Shown: positions 1-9,379 of the stretch, piece by piece
Layout of the letters: each line of letters opens with the position of its first letter
Numbering within the stretch: the first letter of the stretch is position 1
DNA from: Pseudomonas sp. 6D_7.1_Bac1
GTDB lineage: Bacteria > Pseudomonadota > Gammaproteobacteria > Pseudomonadales > Pseudomonadaceae
Direction of reading: 5' to 3'
Length of the DNA: 64,000 nt
Assembly (NCBI RefSeq): GCF_025465945.1
Contig: NZ_JANLNW010000044.1
Location: 62,001 to 126,000, forward strand
Notes under the pieces: model-generated
Seen by the model: the letters and a program-made list of their open reading frames with translations, nothing else
Told to the model about the DNA's origin: nothing
The model's database searches: none
Made by a program: the position numbers and the translations under genes

Positions 1-441
1 CCAGCGCAGGTAATGCGTCAGTAACCGGGTCAACAGCCCTAGACCGTACTGGTTGGAATACTGCTGGAAGTTGGTGTGAAAACCGCTCACCACCGAAATA
101 CCCAGCCGCCGCGCCGCTCGCAAGGCCGATAAACCCAACGGCCCTTCGGTGGCAATGTAGAGCACGTCCGGGCGATGACGCTTCCAGCGCCGCAGCAATT
201 TGTGCATCGACGACTGACCCCATTGCAGCCCCGGATAACCCGGCAGCGGCCAGCCGCGGCAGAGCAGCAGCTCATCGTCACTGAGGCGGGTTTGATCGCT
301 GCCCTGGCGCGGTCGCACCAGTTCTACCAGATGACCACGCGCGCGCAGGCCATCGCACAAGCGGCCAAGGGTATTGGCCACGCCGTTGATTTCCGGAGGG
401 AAGGTTTCGGTGATCAGAGTGATATGCAGAGCTGTCGTCAT
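1..441 (-). CDS. Glycosyltransferase family 4 (GT-B), C-terminus outside window
   Basis: The frame begins at an ATG ending at base 441 and runs off the left edge, so only the first 147 codons are visible. The N-terminus MTTALHITLITETFPPEING followed by VANTLGRLCDGLRARGH is the nucleotide-sugar glycosyltransferase N-lobe typical of GT4 enzymes such as GDP-mannose-dependent alpha-mannosyltransferases. A Rossmann-like segment (RPDVLYIATEGPLGLSALRAA) and a GFHTNFQQYS motif follow, as in MgtA/PimB-like proteins. The donor-binding C-lobe is not present here, so the sugar and acceptor cannot be given. It probably acts at the inner membrane on a glycolipid or exopolysaccharide. The family call is firm and the substrate is unknown. 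Confidence 0.85.
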   Translation of the reverse strand, partial: MTTALHITLITETFPPEINGVANTLGRLCDGLRARGHLVELVRPRQGSDQTRLSDDELLLCRGWPLPGYPGLQWGQSSMHKLLRRWKRHRPDVLYIATEGPLGLSALRAARRLGISVVSGFHTNFQQYSNQYGLGLLTRLLTHYLRW

Positions 442-505
442 GACCTCAGTGTCGGCTGAGGCCATGTCGCCATTGTGTCAGCGCGATGATGGATTTGTGA
501 CGCAA

Positions 506-1261
506 TCAGGCCGGCTTGGCCACCAGGTTTTCCGCACCACGCTCGCGCACCCAAAACAACGTCGCGCCCGCCACGGCGGCCGACATCATCAGGATGTTCA
601 CCACCGGAATCAGCAGTGCCAGATAGACGATGCCGCCGAAGCTCATGCTCTGCCAGCGCTTCTCGCGCAGCCAGGCGAGCATGTCCTGCCAGCTCATTTT
701 GTGGTTGTCCGCCGGGTAGTCGATGTACTGGATCGCCATCATCCATATGCCGAACAGCAGCCACAGCGGCGCAGCGATCAGGTTGACCACCGGGATGAAC
801 GAAAGGATGAGCAGCGCGAGGGTTCTGGGCAGGAAGTAGCCGAGTTTGAGCATTTCCCGGGCGAATGTACGCGGGATCATGGCGATCAGTTCACCCCAGC
901 TGAAGGTCGGGAAGTCGTCAGTGCCGCGCACCACCACCTCGACTTTTTCCGCGAGAAAACTGTTGAAAGGCGCGGCGATCACGTTGGCGAACAGGGTGAA
1001 GGTGAAGAACACCATCAACACCACCAGAATGACGAACAGTGGCCAGAGCACATAGCTGAGAAAACTCAGCCAGCTGGGCAGTGAAGGCATCAGGGTGTCG
1101 ACCCACAGGCTGAACTGATGGCTGGCCAGGTAAATCAATCCGACGAACAGCACCAGGTTGATGGCCAGCGGCAACAGCACGAACAAACGCAGGCCGGGAC
1201 TCAAGACCAGCTTCAGGCCTTCGCGCAGGTATTGCGGGCCGGACAGAACGGGGGCGGGCAT
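506..1261 (-). CDS. cysZ: CysZ/EI24 family membrane protein (sulfate permease-like)
   Basis: 251 aa, close to the 253 aa of E. coli CysZ. Hydrophobic stretches lie near residues 25-48, 70-105, 150-180 and 215-240, including [20 protein letters not shown] and the EI24-type segment [18 protein letters not shown]. CysZ-family proteins mediate sulfate entry for cysteine synthesis across the inner membrane. The ATG at 1261 opens the [15 protein letters not shown] start expected for the family; the frame remains open much further upstream but without coding character. The gene is divergent from trxB across a 315-base gap. The family is clear; the transport substrate rests on homology only. Confidence 0.85.
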   Translation of the reverse strand: MPAPVLSGPQYLREGLKLVLSPGLRLFVLLPLAINLVLFVGLIYLASHQFSLWVDTLMPSLPSWLSFLSYVLWPLFVILVVLMVFFTFTLFANVIAAPFNSFLAEKVEVVVRGTDDFPTFSWGELIAMIPRTFAREMLKLGYFLPRTLALLILSFIPVVNLIAAPLWLLFGIWMMAIQYIDYPADNHKMSWQDMLAWLREKRWQSMSFGGIVYLALLIPVVNILMMSAAVAGATLFWVRERGAENLVAKPA

Positions 1262-2539
<1,278 letters not shown>

Positions 2540-2554
2540 ACTCGTTGAAATGAA

Positions 2555-2580
2555 AAAACCGGCCTTGGCCGGTTTTTTTT
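2555..2580 (+). terminator. Intrinsic terminator of trxB
   Basis: AAAACCGGCC and GGCCGGTTTT form a 10-bp stem around a TT loop, followed by a run of T, 15 bases after the trxB stop codon. Confidence 0.9.
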
Positions 2581-2611
2581 TGCCCGCGATTTCACAGGCA
2601 ACGCCGTTCAT

Positions 2612-2701
2612 TGTGGGAGCGAGCCTGCTCGCGATGGCGGCCTTACATTCAGCACTTGTGGCGGCTGACATACCGCTATCGCGAGCAGGCTCGCTCCCAC
2701 A
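2612..2701. repeat. REPIN (inverted REP pair, GTGGGAGCGAG type)
   Basis: GTGGGAGCGAGCCTGCTCGC and its reverse complement face each other about 45 bases apart. This is the common fluorescens-group REP doublet, placed between the trxB terminator and the hopJ-like stop codon. Confidence 0.93.
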
Positions 2702-2724
2702 GGGTGTTGCATTCAATCTGGGAA

Positions 2725-3063
2725 TCAGCGGCGAGTCAGTGGCTGTGCTTCGAACTTCACACCGGCCAAACCATGGGCAATCAACGCGCGGATATTGCCA
2801 TGATCGCTGCCGTCCGGCGTAGCAACCACCGCGCGGTAATGCTCACCAAACGCCAGTAACGCTTCTTCAGCGCTCAAGCCTTCCAGTAGCGCCAGGCCGA
2901 GGGTCTTGCACGAGCCTTCGTTCTGTCCGGCGGCGTTCTCTACGCCACCGTTGTTGAACGCCTGTGGCTGGTAATCGTAGCCAGCGGCGATGAACGCCAG
3001 GGTCTGGGCGAAGGTATGTTCGCCGCTCTTGAGGCTGGCGCGCAGGGTGTTCAGGTCAGTCAT
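2725..3063 (-). CDS. HopJ-family protein (PF08888-type)
   Basis: 112 aa, beginning [20 protein letters not shown]. The conserved core is [21 protein letters not shown] ... [14 protein letters not shown], with [20 protein letters not shown] near the C-terminus. The family is named after a Pseudomonas syringae type III effector candidate, but it is widespread in non-pathogens as a small cytosolic housekeeping protein of unknown function. The start overlaps the stop of the upstream DUF1244 gene by 8 bases (ATGACTGA), so the two are translationally coupled. Nothing in the window suggests a type III secretion system. Confidence 0.85.
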   Translation of the reverse strand: MTDLNTLRASLKSGEHTFAQTLAFIAAGYDYQPQAFNNGGVENAAGQNEGSCKTLGLALLEGLSAEEALLAFGEHYRAVVATPDGSDHGNIRALIAHGLAGVKFEAQPLTRR

Positions 3064-3352
3064 GGGTTTTTCCTTTGGCGAACGCCGCTTGCTGGTCGGC
3101 GTTGGCTTCTTGCTGGTATTGGGCTTTCCACTCGGCGTATGGCATGCCGTAAACCACTTCGCGGGCGTCATCGAGGCTGACCTCGATCTGACGTTCGTCG
3201 GCGGCGGCCTTGTACCACTTGGACAGGCAGTTGCGGCAGAAACCCGAGAGGTTCATCAGGTCGATGTTCTGCACATCCTTGCGGCTGTCCAGGTGCGCGA
3301 CCAGTCGGCGGAAAGCGGCGGCTTCAAGTTCCAGGCGTTGTTGTTCGGTCAT
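3056..3352 (-). CDS. DUF1244 domain protein
   Basis: 98 aa, small soluble protein with MNLSGFCRNCLSKWYKAAAD near residues 33-52, including the CRNC pair typical of DUF1244, and YGMPYAEWKAQYQ near the C-terminus. The function is unknown. It is the first gene of a two-gene unit with the hopJ-like gene, overlapping it by 8 bases. This pairing is common in Pseudomonas and suggests a shared role, which the sequence does not reveal. Confidence 0.88.
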   Translation of the reverse strand: MTEQQRLELEAAAFRRLVAHLDSRKDVQNIDLMNLSGFCRNCLSKWYKAAADERQIEVSLDDAREVVYGMPYAEWKAQYQQEANADQQAAFAKGKTHD

Positions 3353-3420
3353 GATGGGCTCGGTGCAATCAAATCGTGGCGCGGATAATAAAAGCCTGGC
3401 GGATTATGTGCCAGGCACGG

Positions 3421-3792
3421 TCAGCGGCTCGCGGCGAGGGTAATCGATACCGACTCGGCGAAACGCAGGGCGTGGGGTTTGTCGACTTCGACTTCGGCGT
3501 AGAGCACGCTCTGGTTGGCCATGATCAGGTCGAGTAACTCCTGGGTCAGGCGTTCGAGCAGGGCGAACCGGTTGCCCTCCACGTGGGCGATGATCGCCTT
3601 GGTGATGGTGCGGTAATTGAGCGCGTGGTCGATGTCGTTGTCGCGCACGGCGTCTTGCGCGGCATAGAGGATGGTCAGGTTGATCAGCACATCCTGCTTG
3701 TTGAGGATTTCGTCCTCATTGATTCCGATGAAGGTCCGCAGACACAGGTCCTTGACCCGGATACGGGCCATTCCTGGTTGAAGTTGTGGCAT
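3421..3792 (-). CDS. folX: Dihydroneopterin triphosphate 2'-epimerase FolX
   Basis: 123 aa, of the FolB/FolX T-fold family. FolX epimerises 7,8-dihydroneopterin triphosphate to the monapterin form, feeding tetrahydromonapterin synthesis. Visible features are [19 protein letters not shown] near residues 10-28, the conserved NYRTI near 60, and [18 protein letters not shown] near the C-terminus. FolX is preferred over FolB because it follows folE and folM, the arrangement of the monapterin pathway. The ATG at 3792 is chosen because it lies 2 bases after the folE stop; the upstream reading frame overlaps folE. The product probably supplies the phenylalanine hydroxylase cofactor, which in Pseudomonas is tetrahydromonapterin. 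Confidence 0.88.
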   Translation of the reverse strand: MPQLQPGMARIRVKDLCLRTFIGINEDEILNKQDVLINLTILYAAQDAVRDNDIDHALNYRTITKAIIAHVEGNRFALLERLTQELLDLIMANQSVLYAEVEVDKPHALRFAESVSITLAASR

Positions 3793-3794
3793 TG

Positions 3795-4355
3795 CTACTT
3801 GCTCCGTCCAATCAATTGCAGGAACTCCTGGCGGGTGTTGCTCGAATCGCGGAAGGCGCCGAGCATCACCGAGGTGTTCATGGTCGAATTCTGTTTTTCG
3901 ACGCCGCGCATCATCATGCACATGTGCTGGGCCTCGATCACTACCGCAACACCGGCGGCCTGCGTCACGCGTTGTACCGCCTCGGCGATTTCCCGGGTGA
4001 GGTTTTCCTGGATCTGCAAACGCCGGGCGAACATGTCGACGATTCGCGCGATCTTCGACAGGCCCAGCACCTTGCCGGTAGGAATATAAGCCACATGGGC
4101 CTTGCCGATGAAGGGCAGTATGTGATGTTCACAGAGCGAGTAGAGCTCAATGTTGTCGACGATCACCATTTCATCGTTGTCAGAGTCGAACAGCGCGCCG
4201 TTGACGATCTCGTCGACGCTCTGCTCGTAACCATGACACAGGTACTGCATGGCCTTGGCGGCACGCATCGGGGTGTCTTGCAAACCTTCGCGATCGGGGT
4301 CTTCACCGACGCCGATCAGGATCTCGCGGTAGCTCTGGGACAGGGATAAGGTCAT
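3795..4355 (-). CDS. folE: GTP cyclohydrolase I FolE
   Basis: 186 aa. It converts GTP to 7,8-dihydroneopterin triphosphate, the first step of pterin and folate synthesis, as a cytosolic zinc homodecamer. The zinc and active-site motif [12 protein letters not shown] lies near residues 72-83 (Cys and His ligands), and [30 protein letters not shown] and the second cysteine in [10 protein letters not shown] follow, all as in the family. It is the middle gene of folM-folE-folX on the minus strand, with tight spacing (22 and 2 bases). The context suggests a paralogue devoted to monapterin rather than the only folate enzyme, an inference. Confidence 0.95.
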   Translation of the reverse strand: MTLSLSQSYREILIGVGEDPDREGLQDTPMRAAKAMQYLCHGYEQSVDEIVNGALFDSDNDEMVIVDNIELYSLCEHHILPFIGKAHVAYIPTGKVLGLSKIARIVDMFARRLQIQENLTREIAEAVQRVTQAAGVAVVIEAQHMCMMMRGVEKQNSTMNTSVMLGAFRDSSNTRQEFLQLIGRSK

Positions 4356-4377
4356 GGAACATCCTCGCGGGGGCGGC

Positions 4378-5088
4378 TTACTTGAGGTGCCGCCCGCCGT
4401 TGACAGTCAGGGTCGTGCCGGTGACGTAAGGGTTTTCCAGCAAATAGCGCAGGCTCTGGTAGATAACCTCACTGCCGGGTTCGATACCCAGCGCGGATTT
4501 GGCCAGGGCCCTGGCGCGGTACGCCGCGTCGTCGTCGGGGTTAAACAGTAGCAGGGCCGGCGCGATACCGTTGACCTTGATTGTCGGTGCGTATTTTGCG
4601 GCGAAGGACAGGGTCAGGCTGTCGAGCCCGGCTTTACTGGCGCAGTAGGCGATGTGCTTGCTGCTGCCCTTGCGCGTGACATCGTCGCTGATATGCACAA
4701 TGTCAGCAGGGCTTGAGCGCTCCAGCAAGTCAGCACAATGCAGGTTGATCAGATAGGGCGCAAGCATGTGCACGCTGAACATCTGGGTGAATGCAGCCAC
4801 TTCGGTGTCAGGCGTTTCGGCCAGCCATGCGGAAGCGTTATGTACAATCGCCCGCAAGCTCTGGGTATGGGCTTTCAGTTCGGTGATGAACGCCAGGATC
4901 CCGGCCTCGCTGGAGAAGTCGGCATACAGGGCTGTCGCGCCAAGGTCACGCAGGGTTTGCACGCCTGGGCGTTCGCTGCGGTAACTGATGATCACGCGGT
5001 GACCGTCTTCCAGCAGCCGCTGGGCACAATGCAGGCCGACGCGCTGGCTGGCGCCCGTGATGAGAATCGGAGCTGGGAATGAGGTCAT
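4378..5088 (-). CDS. folM: Dihydromonapterin reductase FolM (SDR)
   Basis: 236 aa short-chain dehydrogenase. The NADPH motif is [14 protein letters not shown] (residues ~10-23), the catalytic Tyr and Lys are in [10 protein letters not shown] (~149-158), and [10 protein letters not shown] follows. FolM reduces dihydromonapterin to tetrahydromonapterin. The ATG at 5088 gives the usual [15 protein letters not shown] start, 18 codons inside a longer open frame. The TGxxxGxG motif is replaced by GASQRVG, as in known FolM proteins. It is first in the operon with folE and folX. Confidence 0.87.
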   Translation of the reverse strand: MTSFPAPILITGASQRVGLHCAQRLLEDGHRVIISYRSERPGVQTLRDLGATALYADFSSEAGILAFITELKAHTQSLRAIVHNASAWLAETPDTEVAAFTQMFSVHMLAPYLINLHCADLLERSSPADIVHISDDVTRKGSSKHIAYCASKAGLDSLTLSFAAKYAPTIKVNGIAPALLLFNPDDDAAYRARALAKSALGIEPGSEVIYQSLRYLLENPYVTGTTLTVNGGRHLK

Positions 5089-5163
5089 GTACGGCTCGGT
5101 TCGCGGGTATGGCAAAACTATACCAGCGATCCCGGCTGCCAAGGCTGGTAATCCATTGTGCTG

Positions 5164-5967
5164 TCAGTGCACCACGTTGTTGGGCGGCAGGTGGCCCAGC
5201 CGCTCGGTCAGGCGGATTCGCTGGATCGGATCGTCACTGAGCAACAACGCATGCTCCAGGTCGAAACGCTCGGCGTTGGGGCAGTCCAGACGCTGATAGA
5301 GGCTGGCGCGGGCCAGGTAGTCGCTGGCGCTGGCATTGCCGAGCTCCAGCACCCGCTCGGCATCGATCAGCGCGTCGATGTTGTCGTCGTTGGTCAAATG
5401 CAGCTGACGCAAGTTGCGCGACAGCCGCTGGAGCATGTGGATCGGTTCGCTCGTGAGCAGATGCTCGGCGTTGAGCTGCATGTTCGGGCCGTACTGGCGT
5501 TGCAGCAGTTCGCGGCAATCGTTGGGGTACAAGCGCCGACCGCCACAGGGGTCGAGCAAGTGGTCGGCGCCCGGTACTCGCAACAGGAAATGTCCGGGGA
5601 AGTTGACCCCGACCATGGGAATCTCCAGGCGTCGAGCCAACTCCAGCGCAATCAGCCCCAGTGCCAGCGGTTGGCCGCGCCGGCGTTCCAGCACCTTGTT
5701 GAGCAACGCCGCCTGCGGGCGCAGCGGGGTGGATTCGTCATGTTGATAGCCCATGTCATTGAGTCGTCGCAACAACGGTTGGCCCAACTCGCTGACCGGC
5801 AACATCGGCAAGCCTGCACTGACCCGGTGTTGCAGGTCCTTGAACTGTTCCAGCAGCACGTCGGGTTTCACCTGCGGATCGTGTTCGGCAGCGATCCACA
5901 GCGCCGCTTCGAGGAGCGCCGGTGGCGAGCGTTGCAGACAGGCGAAAAAAGCTTGGCGCGGGTTCAT
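5164..5967 (-). CDS. SirB1/transglutaminase-like family protein with TPR tail
   Basis: 267 aa. The central block RRGQPLALGLIALELARRLEIPMVGVNFPGHFLLR and DPCGGRRLYPND (residues ~97-150) is the SirB1 transglutaminase-like fold. The classical catalytic Cys is not apparent, as in many members. The C-terminal third (LARASLYQRLDCPNAERFDLEHALLLSDD) is a tetratricopeptide-like helix pair. A ribosome site (GGAG, 6 bases away) supports the ATG at 5967. The function is unknown; E. coli SirB1 is linked to regulatory roles by name only. It is separated from folM by about 75 bases and may share its transcript. Confidence 0.8.
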   Translation of the reverse strand: MNPRQAFFACLQRSPPALLEAALWIAAEHDPQVKPDVLLEQFKDLQHRVSAGLPMLPVSELGQPLLRRLNDMGYQHDESTPLRPQAALLNKVLERRRGQPLALGLIALELARRLEIPMVGVNFPGHFLLRVPGADHLLDPCGGRRLYPNDCRELLQRQYGPNMQLNAEHLLTSEPIHMLQRLSRNLRQLHLTNDDNIDALIDAERVLELGNASASDYLARASLYQRLDCPNAERFDLEHALLLSDDPIQRIRLTERLGHLPPNNVVH

Positions 5968-6150
5968 CAAAATCTCCGGCGAATGCCTCGTTTTAGCCCC
6001 GTCTCAGGCATTCGTCCAGTGCTCTACACATGGTGTTGCAGGTTATGTCTTAAAGTGTTCAAAGCTTTCCTGTTTATTCCGGTGCGCTTCAGCAATTTTC
6101 AGCCGCAAGCCTATACTGGCGACTACAAGAAGTGATTCGGGAGCTCGACG

Positions 6151-7170
6151 ATGTTCGCTCTCATGCAAAGCACTCGCCTTGAATCGCTGCACCTGAGCGT
6201 TGACCCGGTGACCGGATTGAAGGCGGTGATTGCCATTCATTGCAGCCGTTTGGGCCCCGCCCTCGGTGGCTGCCGTTACCTTGCCTATCCCGACGATGAA
6301 AGCGCCGTGATGGATGCTGTGCGCCTGGCGCAAGGCATGAGTTACAAGGCCGCTTTGGCCGGGTTGGCGCAGGGTGGTGGGGTGGCGGTGATCATTCGCC
6401 CGCCTCACGTAGAAAACCGCGCGGCCTTGTTCGAGGCCTTCGGACGCGTTGTCGAACAGCTCGACGGTCGCTATATAACCGCCATCGACAGCGGCACCTC
6501 GGTCGCTGACATGGACTGCATTGCCCAGACCACCCAGCATGTCACCAGCACCACTGCCGCCGGCGATCCGGCGCCGCATGCCGCCATGGGGGTGTTCGCC
6601 GGTATTCGTTCCACCGCCATGGCCCGGTTGGGCAGCGACAACCTCGAAGGCCTGCGGGTGGCGATCCAGGGGTTGGGCAATGTCGGTTATTCCCTCGCCG
6701 AGCAACTGCATGCCGCCGGGGCCGAATTGCTGGTCAGTGACATCGACGCCGGCAAGGTGCAACTGGCCATGGAGCAATTGGGTGCCCATCCGATTGCCAA
6801 CGATTCGCTGCTCAGCACCCCGTGCGACATCCTCGCGCCTTGCGGGCTGGGCGCGGTACTCAACAGCCACAGCGTTGCGCAGTTGCGTTGCGCCGCGGTG
6901 GCGGGTTCGGCCAATAACCAGCTGACCAATCTGTTCGTTGCCGATCAGCTGGAAAATCGCGGGATTCTGTATGCGCCGGACTACGTGATCAATTCCGGTG
7001 GGTTGATTTACGTCGCCCTGAAACACCACGGCGAAGAGCTGTCGACGATCACCGCTCACCTCTCGAAAATCAGCAGTCGACTGACCGAAGTGTTCGCCCA
7101 CGCTCAAGCCGAAAAACGCTCGCCGGCGCGGGTTGCGGACGAGTTGGCGGAGCGTTTGCTTTATCGCTAA
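6151..7170 (+). CDS. Leucine/valine dehydrogenase-like protein lacking the GGGK lysine
   Basis: 339 aa, member of the Glu/Leu/Phe/Val dehydrogenase superfamily, first gene of an operon with a 2-oxoacid dehydrogenase. Leucine dehydrogenases deaminate branched-chain amino acids to 2-oxo acids with NAD. Substrate-domain motifs GPALGGCRYL (~35-44) and MSYKAALAG (Lys66) are present, as is the NAD motif IQGLGNVGYSLAEQL (~173-187) and the NSGG motif near 280. In the glycine-rich catalytic motif the usual GGGK reads GGGV (Val78), so the lysine that acts as catalytic base in this family is missing. The rest of the protein looks intact and uninterrupted. It is either inactive or altered in activity. 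Confidence 0.88.
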   Translation: MFALMQSTRLESLHLSVDPVTGLKAVIAIHCSRLGPALGGCRYLAYPDDESAVMDAVRLAQGMSYKAALAGLAQGGGVAVIIRPPHVENRAALFEAFGRVVEQLDGRYITAIDSGTSVADMDCIAQTTQHVTSTTAAGDPAPHAAMGVFAGIRSTAMARLGSDNLEGLRVAIQGLGNVGYSLAEQLHAAGAELLVSDIDAGKVQLAMEQLGAHPIANDSLLSTPCDILAPCGLGAVLNSHSVAQLRCAAVAGSANNQLTNLFVADQLENRGILYAPDYVINSGGLIYVALKHHGEELSTITAHLSKISSRLTEVFAHAQAEKRSPARVADELAERLLYR

Positions 7171-7271
7171 GAGCTGCGGCCTTACCCCGGCCGACTGGCT
7201 CGAGAAGCCCGCGCCACAAGCGCCGAGCGCAACAGCAACACGCATACCCCTCGCGTGCAAGGAGCTGCGTC

Positions 7272-8369
7272 ATGCCCCATAACAAGGTCGACCTTCTCTA
7301 CACCCGCTATTTATCCCCCGACGGTCAGGCATTGAGTGAACTTCCCGCCTGGGCCGACGATTTCAATCTGCTGACCCGCCTCTACCGGCAAATGGTCCTG
7401 ACCCGTCTCTTCGATCAAAAAGCCGTCGCCTTGCAACGCACCGGGCGCATCGGGACTTACGCGCCCACCCTCGGCCAGGAAGCGATTGGCGTGGCGGTCG
7501 GGAGCCTGATGCATCCTGAAGACGTGCTAATCCCGTATTACCGCGACACCGCCGTGCAATTGATGCGCGGGGTGCGCATGGAAGAGATTTTGCTGTACTG
7601 GGGCGGCGATGAGCGCGGCGGCGACTTTGCCGAACCCTCGGCGGTCGAGGACTTCCCGATCTGCGTGCCGATCGCCACCCAGGCGCTGCACGCGTGCGGC
7701 GTCGCCAGTGCGTTCAAGATTCGCGGGGAGCACCGGGTTGCCGTGACCACCTGCGGCGATGGCGCCACCAGCAAGGGCGACTTTCTGGAAGCCTTGAACG
7801 TTGCGGGTGCCTGGCAGTTGCCGGTGGTGTTCGTGATCAACAACAACCAATGGGCGATCTCGGTGCCACGGCGGATTCAGTGCGCGGCGCCGACCCTGGC
7901 GCAGAAGGCGATGGGTGCTGGCTTTCATGGCGAGCAGGTCGACGGTAACGACATACTCGCGGTTTACGACCGGGTGCAAATTGCCCTTGAACGAGCGCGT
8001 CACGGTAAAGGCCCGGTATTGCTGGAGTGCGTGAGTTATCGACTGGGCGATCACACCACCGCAGACGACGCGACCCGTTATCGCCCGGCTGATGAGGTCA
8101 AGCAGGCCTGGCTTGAAGAGCCGGTCAAGCGCTTGCAACGTTTTCTGGCCGGGCAGGGCGTGTGGGACGAGGGGCGCGAGCAGGCGCTGATCGCCGAGTG
8201 TCAGGCTCAGGTGCAGGGCGCTGTGGATAACTTCGACGTGGCCGGCCATCAGTCACCCGAATCGGTGATCGATCACGTTTATGCAAAGTGGCCGGCCGCT
8301 CTGGCCGAGCAGCGTGAGTGGCTGCTCGAACGGGCGGCGCGACGTGCAGGAGGCCCCGGCCATGAGTAA
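7272..8369 (+). CDS. 2-oxoacid dehydrogenase E1 component, alpha subunit
   Basis: 365 aa, thiamine-diphosphate-dependent decarboxylase subunit of the pyruvate or branched-chain 2-oxoacid dehydrogenase complex. The thiamine-diphosphate motif GDGATSKGDFLEALN ... INNNQWAIS (~160-195) is intact, as are GRIGTYAPTLGQEAIGV and the phosphorylation-loop-like YRLGDHTTADDATRY. Placed after a branched-chain amino-acid dehydrogenase homologue and before E1 beta and E2, it most likely handles branched-chain 2-oxo acids. The gene lies 101 bases after the LeuDH-like gene, and its stop overlaps the E1 beta start by 8 bases (ATGAGTAA). Confidence 0.92.
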   Translation: MPHNKVDLLYTRYLSPDGQALSELPAWADDFNLLTRLYRQMVLTRLFDQKAVALQRTGRIGTYAPTLGQEAIGVAVGSLMHPEDVLIPYYRDTAVQLMRGVRMEEILLYWGGDERGGDFAEPSAVEDFPICVPIATQALHACGVASAFKIRGEHRVAVTTCGDGATSKGDFLEALNVAGAWQLPVVFVINNNQWAISVPRRIQCAAPTLAQKAMGAGFHGEQVDGNDILAVYDRVQIALERARHGKGPVLLECVSYRLGDHTTADDATRYRPADEVKQAWLEEPVKRLQRFLAGQGVWDEGREQALIAECQAQVQGAVDNFDVAGHQSPESVIDHVYAKWPAALAEQREWLLERAARRAGGPGHE

Positions 8370-9351
8370 CGGCAAAGTTACGCTACTGGAGGCGGTCAAC
8401 CTGGCGTTGCACCGGGCCATGAGAGAAGACGAAAACGTCATTGTGCTCGGTGAAGACGTCGGCGTGAACGGTGGCGTATTTCGCGCTACTCAAGGATTGC
8501 GCGACAGTTTTGGTTTCAAGCGGGTGATCGATACCCCGCTGGCCGAAACCATGCTCGGCGGCCTGGTGATTGGCATGGCCGCCCAAGGTTTGAAACCGGT
8601 GCTGGAAATCCAGTTCATGGGCTTCATCTACGCCACCATGGAGCACCTGGTGTCCCACGCCAGCCGCATGCGCAACCGCACACGCGGGCGGATCACCTGC
8701 CCGATGGTGCTGCGCACGCCGATGGGCGCGGGAATTCGCGCGCCGGAACATCACAGTGAAAGCACCGAGGCGCTGTTTGCGCATATCCCGGGGCTGCGGG
8801 TGTTGATTCCTTCATCGCCGGCGCGGGCTTATGGCCTGTTACTGGCGGCCATCGATGACCCGGACCCGGTGCTGTTCCTCGAACCGACGCGGCTCTACCG
8901 GATGAACCCGCAACCGTTGATCGACGATGGCAAGCGTCTGCCGCTCGATACGTGTTTCACCTTGCGTGAAGGCAGCGATATCACCCTGATCAGTTGGGGG
9001 GCCAGCGTCATGGAAACTTTGCAGGCCGCCACTGCACTGGCCGAGCAGGGGATTTCGGCCGAGGTGATTGATGTCGCCTGCATCAAACCGCTGGACCTCG
9101 ACACGCTGGAAGCCTCGGTGCGCAAGACGGGTCGTTGCGTGATCGTTCATGAAGCGCCACGCACCTGCGGTGTCGGCGCGGAAATCGCCGCCAGCCTCTA
9201 CGAACGTGCGTTGCTGGAGATGCAGGCGCCGATTCTGCGGGTCACCGCGCCGGACATTCCGCCACCGCTGTATCGGCAAGAACTGCTGTACATGCCGAAT
9301 GTCGAAGACATCCTTCACGCCTGCGACAGCGTGCTGCTGCACCACTTCTAA
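8362..9351 (+). CDS. 2-oxoacid dehydrogenase E1 component, beta subunit
   Basis: 329 aa. It pairs with the alpha subunit to form the E1 heterotetramer. Hallmarks are VIVLGEDVGVNGGVFRATQGL (~25-45), DTPLAETMLGGLVIGMAAQG and GAGIRAPEHHSES (the region with active-site His residues), and the transketolase C-terminal domain with EVIDVACIKPLDLDTL. The ATG at 8362 overlaps the alpha stop, which supports coupled translation in a 1:1 ratio; an upstream in-frame start would lie inside the alpha gene. The complex as encoded here lacks its own E3, so it must use a lipoamide dehydrogenase encoded elsewhere. Confidence 0.93.
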   Translation: MSNGKVTLLEAVNLALHRAMREDENVIVLGEDVGVNGGVFRATQGLRDSFGFKRVIDTPLAETMLGGLVIGMAAQGLKPVLEIQFMGFIYATMEHLVSHASRMRNRTRGRITCPMVLRTPMGAGIRAPEHHSESTEALFAHIPGLRVLIPSSPARAYGLLLAAIDDPDPVLFLEPTRLYRMNPQPLIDDGKRLPLDTCFTLREGSDITLISWGASVMETLQAATALAEQGISAEVIDVACIKPLDLDTLEASVRKTGRCVIVHEAPRTCGVGAEIAASLYERALLEMQAPILRVTAPDIPPPLYRQELLYMPNVEDILHACDSVLLHHF

Positions 9352-9379
9352 AGAGACGCCTGAGGCCCGGGAGGCTGCG

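Noticed and set aside
2725..3063. Type III effector from the HopJ name
   Set aside because: The family is widespread outside pathogens, and no chaperone, hrp box or secretion genes are near.
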